Assembly (NCBI GenBank): GCA_033557685.1
Contig: JAWQRN010000087.1
Span: 1-40,020, forward strand
Source: Sperchopsis tessellata
Lineage: Eukaryota > Arthropoda > Insecta > Coleoptera > Hydrophilidae
Reading direction: 5' to 3'
DNA length: 40,020 nucleotides
Shown here: positions 34,250-40,020 of the stretch, in pieces
How the letters are laid out: every line of letters begins with the position of its first letter
Numbering within the stretch: position 1 is the first letter of the stretch
Position numbers and translations under genes: made by a program
The notes under the pieces: generated by a model
What the model was told of the DNA's origin: nothing
The model's input: only the letters and a program-made list of their open reading frames with translations
Database searches by the model: none

Positions 34250-34760
34250 ATGCACTTTTTGGCATTCGGAAATAAGGCATTGACTTTGTGTGTGATGGGT
34301 TGATGTGGTGGGGCGGTTGCATCTCTTTTAAACGCTTAGTGTGCCAGACATGTTTTATGTATACAATGAGAGAGATGTATGCAAATTGTTCCGGAATAAT
34401 TGCATCCGATCGCAGCCATCTATCAGGCAGGTCGTGACACGGCGTTTCTTACGACCCACTCGCCATAAGGGTTACTTTTGTCCGATTGCACGGATTTCGC
34501 AGCCTGCTAAGTAAACGAGATCCACTCAAAAAGGTGCTGACTTCAGTCGTTCGTTTGGCGTTCAAGTGGACGATTTTTGTTGGAATATGTAAATTTTGTC
34601 GAATGGCCGTATATCATCCACAGACCTCAATTTTTAGATTTAAATCATATCATTTTTATTCTATTCGGCGATTTTCTAACCGGTGCTTTATCGTCAATGG
34701 CCCCGGTGTTCAAGTCCTTGTTCGAGATTTCTCAAGCGTCCTTCAAGTTTGCACGATGAT
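34250..34760. other. Candidate conserved noncoding block with POU/SOX-like site
   Basis: The most striking GC-richer block upstream of the exons. A perfect POU octamer ATGCAAAT (34379-34386) overlaps an ATTGTT SOX core (34385-34390), and is followed by AATAATTGCATCCGATCGCA. The 125-codon plus frame (34486-34863) overlaps half of the block, but its amino-acid run has no recognised domain and lies inside the dac intron on the opposite strand, so I regard it as accidental. Enhancer identity is inference. Confidence 0.4.
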
Positions 34761-36889
34761 ACAGTTGTGTCTATTTCTTAAAAAAAAAACAATAATTTTA
34801 TGTTATTTTTCTTATCTACAAAATAAATTATCTGGCATACTCGGAATGTTAAAATATTATTAAGACTTTAGAATCTCCTTAACTATAAGACGACCAAGTT
34901 ATAAAGGCAGAGATATTTAATTCCGCAAATTTTATAAATTAATCTTTTTCGATGAAAATTAAAACTAATATTATTGAAATTACTGTTTCATAATAAGTTA
35001 CAAGGTAAATAAAGTGTAGTTGCCACTTCGTAACTTAGGGCACTTTTGTGGATAATTTTAAACTGACTGATAACTATTTAAGAATTCTTTCTGCCTTTTC
35101 TACGAGCCGCATTAAACAAATGTGACTTTCCCGTGAACAAGAAATGTTTAAATTATAATAAAACTTTATACTACAGAGGCTCGCTGTATTATAAGTTATG
35201 TCTTAATCTATTGTATGAAACTATTGTGAACTGATTCAAAGCCTCTTAAACTGCTTTAGTATGGCAAACATTTAATATATTACCATATTACTCTTACTCT
35301 CCAAACGAAATGTTACCTTGTGGCGTTTATATTTAAATTTTGTTTTTACAACGAGCTTTTCGAAGGGGTTTAATTTGGTGATAAAATGTCTCACAACCAA
35401 ATTAACTATTTCAGTGATTTACAAACATCAAATTTCGAAATCACTCATTCCTGTATTGTCAGTTTACTGATTGAACCATTATGTAAATTATTCTACTCTA
35501 ACAAATGTGTCTGTGACACAGAAAAAAACAGACGTCCTGATACTTAGTAGAGAATTATGAGAATCTTACATATTTCAAAAGATGTTTTAATATTTCCACT
35601 TAATAAAAAGAAAGTACTGTAAACGCAATTAAAGCTACCACCTATTTTACATAGAAATATACGCTTTAAGAACCCCTGAAACATATTTTACCGTTTTTTA
35701 TATGACATCTGTGTGTGAGTGTTTGTATCTATTAGTGTCAGTATGTAAATTTTGTGTGCATGATAACACAGAAACGCTATAGCTTATAAATGTGATTTTT
35801 TAACATTTTAGTTATACATTTAAGACACCTGTAGCTAGACTAAAAGTCTTAGTGGTACAAATTTGACAATTGTAGGTATACTGTGCATATGATCTGTTAA
35901 TGGGGTGACAGAAAAAGAGAAAATTTTACTATTAAATGAAAGTAGCTGTTTTCAATTAAAATATATATTAAGCCGTGTTTAAAACATGTGCTGTTATTTG
36001 CTACTTATAATTAGTGTGTCATCGAGCTGTATTCTCATTTCGGTCTACAGGTTGTCTCTTTTTCCTAAGTTAGGGTACATCAAATGTTAGTTTATTTCAA
36101 AATATCTATTTATATATTCTACTGTTACCATATTATGTATTGTTATGTATATAACAACGGTAATAAAGTGTCAATTTAATGAGAATCTGAATTATACATA
36201 CTTGTTAAAATGAAAAAAAAATACACATATTTTTATTGCGTCGTTTAGGGGTTGGACAAATCTTCTAGTTTTGTGTGGCAAATTCAGGGAGAAAGCATGG
36301 CTACTTTCAGTTACAAATTTTGGTAAGTCTATTTATGGACATTTTTTTGAAATGTGACAGTTGGTGGCTACCACTTTATGATCCATACTAGAGTAGATGT
36401 ACTAGTGCATGTTGAAGGTCTTATGAATTGTCTGGATTTTGAATACTATAGTTCTGTAATAGTAATAATATCACATTAAGAAAACGATTAAACAATTACT
36501 AGTCTTCAATTGTAAGAACTACAATTGTATCACATAAGATCACAAATTTAGAGAGCTGTCATATTAGAGACGTGAAATATACATTAGACCCTATGCGATT
36601 GTATATCTAAGAAATAAATTATAATTATACACAAGATTAAGGTAAATTGTCTTACAAATGCACAAGAATTATATAGTTCACACACTAAAAATATAAACAC
36701 CTACATACTAAAGGCCAATTACCCGGCTATACCAAAATCTAACAAACAATTAAATTGTCAACGAGGTGCTCCACATTTACCAACCTAAATGGCATGAAAA
36801 GTCAAGCGATTTCAAGAATTTTTCGAATTTTTGAAGAAAATACAAAGTTAGTAAAGGTGTTTAATAGCCTTCTTGGAAGCATATTAACA

Positions 36890-37240
36890 ACTAACCGACA
36901 CAGCATATCTTGTCAAGTTATTAAATAAAACTATTTCCCGATAAACTGTACTGTTGATGTACTTAGCACAATTCGGAGGTTCTTGTAACAGATTATGTTT
37001 ATTTCTCGTGTTATGCCCACGAATACGGAAGCCGCGATCAAATAAACTCTGATTTCGGAAACCATGCACAAACACAGATAAAATGTAGTTAGTAAGACGC
37101 TTCCATATTTGACGAAGTCGAAATACATTCTGAATGATTACTCTCGTTGAATTTTTTCTGTTAAATATTACTTCAATCTAGGGAGATCTCCCCAAATGGG
37201 AACAACATATCGAAGCAGACTTTCAAACTATGAACATGAA
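36890..37240 (-). mobile_element. Jockey/CR1-like LINE reverse transcriptase C-terminal fragment
   Basis: The minus strand reads FESLLRYVVPIWGDLPRLK at about 37233-37177 (family FESxLRYGxxIWG). After frameshifts it gives HNTRNKHNLLQEPPNCAKYI then YREIVLFNNL at about 37016-36915. The family shows HxTRxKxxL followed by a YxGxKLYNxLP block. The order and spacing fit the extreme C-terminus of Jockey-type polymerases. The catalytic core is absent, so only a tail remains. Confidence 0.8.
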
Positions 37241-37828
37241 AGCATCCTCAAAAAATGTGATTTAGATATATTTAACTTTAATTTATTTGTCTTAAACTAC
37301 TTAATTCCTCCGCTGTACCATAATAAATACAACGGTCATATAATCTACATATATGGCAAATTGAGTAACAGTTCACTTTAGTATATCACATTGGTATACC
37401 ATTTTCAAATATAAAAAAATATATATAATCATACTGAAAACGTTTGATAAGTACTTCATAGGAATAAACTGTACAGCTAATAGTTCATGGTGATGTAGTA
37501 TTTTGAAATTAGATTAAATTAAATCTCGAACAATGCGTCAATATATTACATACAGAAATTAAATATGCGAAATTGCAGTGGACACCGTGTTTCTGTCATT
37601 AAGACGTCATCAGCACTGCCCTTGTTAGTAATTAGCTGTACTCCACGTTCGAATGTATACTCGATTTCTTGTATAAATGCTTTAAGATCATGAGTAAGCA
37701 TATTACGAGAAGTATAGCAATGATTCAATGTTGAAATTGAATAATCATTACATTAATTTTAATATGAATCTACACGAAATAGTTATTTTCGCATAAGCAT
37801 AAAATTACTTACTTACTTGGGCGCACTT

Positions 37829-37914
37829 GAATGTATTATTTTGAAATTTGATTAAATCGAACTTGGACGGTTTGCACGAGATTTGATTTAATCAAATTGC
37901 AAAATAATTCATTC
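37829..37914. repeat. Inverted repeat with ~33-bp arms
   Basis: GAATGTATTATTTTGAAATT (from 37829) returns inverted as GAATGAATTATTTTGCAATT on the minus strand (from 37914), continuing through TGATTAAATC, with an 18-20-bp spacer. A related single arm, TATTTTGAAATTAGATTAAA, lies at about 37499-37518. It may be the end of a small MITE family. Confidence 0.8.
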
Positions 37915-38179
37915 ATGGCGGTCAAGAAAGTAACTAATTCGAGTGCATGGTAATATTACTAAAATGTGGAAGACGAAAACTGCAGTTTCAAAATATGCGA
38001 AAATATTTCAATAAATTTTGTTATGAAATTGCTGTTTTGTTAATCATTATTTCACCAAATGCCTTACTGTGCTAATATTAATAATTAAATTGCGGAATAG
38101 TTCTGCTCAGACCAGTGCTTATTATGCTTACATGGAAAGTAAGCATTGTTCTGTGTTTATAATTACTTTCAGGATTCAA

Positions 38180-38570
38180 AAGGTCCAGTCCACTGAAAAT
38201 TACGTGGAGCAGTAAGGCCATTTCGCAGTGTACACATGTTTTTACGACGGAAATATATTATTTTAATAAACCATCTTCAAATATTAGATTTGTTACTGTT
38301 ACTTCAGCTTCCTTCCTCCTAGCAGGAATATAATTATTCAAGACCACGTTAGATGAAAACGAACGGGAATCCATATTTATTTAGGACTCCAATAAATTAC
38401 TAAGAGACTAATTTAACGCCTAGTCATAATGAACTCGAAAGTTGCATCAATTTATTACAATCAAATTTCAATCGGATCTTGCGCTACTGTTTTACATTTA
38501 GATTTGTATCTCTATTACAGCAGTTAAATTGTCTCAATGACTAATCAGAATCTGTTGAAAAGTTCGGGGC
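38180..38570. other. Candidate conserved noncoding block
   Basis: Moderately less AT-rich, with HOX/PBX-like ATCAATTTATTAC (about 38446-38458), CATATTTATTTAGG and CTTGCGCTACTG patches. No coding frame or transposon motif. Low certainty. Confidence 0.25.
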
Positions 38571-40020
38571 CGGAGTAGACCAAGTGTAGATGCCGACTGG
38601 GAGATCGCAATATGTATGTCCAACATTCGCTTTGACGTCTGTTCTTACGGTAGTTTAACCCCTTCTTCTTTGATGTAATCATTACCCCGCTCTTATACTT
38701 GTTTCATTATTATTTAATTATTTTCATTTCTGCGTTAGACATGTAAGATTAAGGCGTGGAACAAAATTTAATAATTTTTGGGGTGGATGACGACAAAAGC
38801 TATTGTTCCATTGATTTTAGTATTCCATTCCAAATTTCTCTTTCAACTCCATTCTCGTATTCCAGATATTCGTTTTGTAATATTCATAATAATATTTATT
38901 AATTTTTGTTTTATCGGCGAGGTGATTACCTATTCTAGACGCGATATTTACTAATTATTTGCATCAGAAATACTGATGAGTTATATGTTAATAAAAATAA
39001 AAAAAATAAATAAAATACTATTGGTAACTATTAGTATTAAAATTATCATGCATTCCTTCTCATTTGGTAAGGTAAATTTAACTATGCGTTAAATAAACAA
39101 ATTGAAAAGGGAGTACTTGTACTAATTTGTTACTATATTGTTGCCATTATTAAAATATACTGTATAATATCTACTAGAATTGTAAAGAGCAACCTTGGAA
39201 TGTTCATGATTTAAATTCAGCAAATTGTTGGTGATTGAGACCATGTGTGCGATAACAAGCCTTATTTCAGGTGGAACAATGGTGCGACAAAATTCACAGG
39301 TATAGTAGGATAGGTGCTGAAATACGAAGAAACTAAAGAAACCAACAAAAATATAATCTTACTTATGTTTTATTTTAAATACTAAACATTTTATATGGCA
39401 AAATGTATATAGTTTCTTTGCTGCTAAATACGGCGAGCAAATCACTTTAAATCATAACATTTTATTCATAAATTTGTCCCTGTTTTTTACGTAGAATTTT
39501 AATTGAGTTGATGTTAATTAGATGTATTAAGTAACAAGTTTTAATTCTCTCATACGTAGTTTTATGGTATTATATTCCTTTTCAATGCGTTATTTCCGAG
39601 TCATCCGCGACATTGATAAAGTCTGCACCCCATTTTCTAATCTTACAGTGTGCACACAAATTCCGGGAAGCAATAAGGTGTTAAAATAAAAAATCACCTC
39701 GTAGTTCATGTATAAAATTTTGTATTATACAAAAGTTTGATTGATAGAAAGGAAGAACATCACCAACACATTTCGTCCCCCCGACTCGACCAGATACGTG
39801 TAAGGGTGCTTGTAACTTATATGTGATGACGTAGTCCCAGCATTTGATAAATGTTTTTCTGTCTTATAATCGACTTAGATGTGGTGTTCAAAAAAAACAA
39901 CTCTGCGACCATCTCCATCTCTGTTTTTTGATTGAGTGGAAAGGATATTAGGAGAGATATGTTTTCATACACGTCTAGAATGGAATCTTCAGAAACAAAA
40001 CACTTAAAGAGATATGTGAA

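Larger units (their letters stand above)
25645..40020 (-). other. dac: Upstream dac intronic sequence (over 14 kb)
   Basis: No further dac exon was found upstream of 25644, so the DachBox-N exons must lie beyond 40020. The stretch holds three Penelope, Tc1 and LINE remnants and several GC-richer blocks. Intervals 25650-26680, 27440-28630, 32070-33400 and 34770-36890 show only AT-rich sequence with chance frames. Confidence 0.55.

Noticed and set aside
34486..34863. 125-codon plus-strand ORF
   Set aside because: Longest plus-strand frame in its area, but it has no recognisable domain, ends in poly-Lys and Tyr/Leu low complexity from AT-rich DNA, and sits within a dac intron; probably chance over a GC-richer noncoding block.
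1..40020. CRISPR arrays, operons, prokaryotic regulatory elements, tRNA or rRNA genes
   Set aside because: None seen; the sequence is a eukaryotic intron-rich locus, and no tRNA cloverleaf could be recognised by eye.

Overview
This is an AT-rich animal, almost certainly insect, genomic window. The evidence is long introns with canonical GT-AG splice sites, a recognisable arthropod developmental gene, and a mix of mariner, Tc1, hAT, Penelope-like and non-LTR fragments typical of large insect genomes. There are no bacterial-style genes. Nearly all ORFs above 60 codons are chance frames or decayed transposons. The order or species cannot be fixed from this sequence.

The one cellular gene is a dachshund (dac/DACH) orthologue on the minus strand. 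Four exons lie inside the window, in transcript order: 25644-25543 (probable), 22624-22548, 16839-16636 and 6674-6450. Exons 2 to 4 join in perfect frame (phase-1 junctions). They encode a linker rich in Ser, Pro, Gly and acidic residues, then the first part of the DachBox-C (DD2) helical domain with the hallmark ETLLRNIQGLLKVAADNAR. The N-terminal Ski/Sno-type DNA-binding DachBox-N exons must lie beyond 40020, and the rest of DachBox-C below position 1. The first junction is off by one base, which suggests an assembly or indel error or an unseen microexon. A possible alternative C-terminus (read-through past 6450) and a possible 53-nt frame-breaking cassette exon (6836-6784) sit by the DachBox-C exon.

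Most of the rest is intron, layered with dead transposable elements. From left to right: an RTE-type LINE (about 600-1510, +), a 688-bp TA-flanked element with two-tier inverted repeats (7511-8198), a foldback palindrome (8556-8875), a LINE RT (about 10400-11335, -), a hAT piece (about 11340-11725, -), two Tc1 pieces (13130-13300 and 13735-13855, -), a Penelope-like GIY-YIG region with an inverted second copy (13900-14735), a LINE tail (about 18090-18410, +), a mariner (20570-about 21540, -), a Penelope RT (26690-27430, -), a Penelope GIY-YIG/3' end with a hammerhead-like motif (30150-30740, -), a Tc1 (31500-32060, -) and a Jockey/CR1-like LINE tail (36890-37240, -).

Several intronic blocks are less AT-rich than their surroundings, carry homeodomain, POU or SOX-like motifs and have no coding frame (around 9230-9660, 12280-12760, 19370-19800, 22780-23060, 28640-29390, 33420-33800, 34250-34760, 38180-38570). 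They are candidate conserved noncoding elements, possibly dac enhancers, but this is inferred from composition only. I found no convincing new biological system. The best leads are the alternative dac structures, the hammerhead-like Penelope end, the inverted Penelope pair and the enhancer-like blocks.
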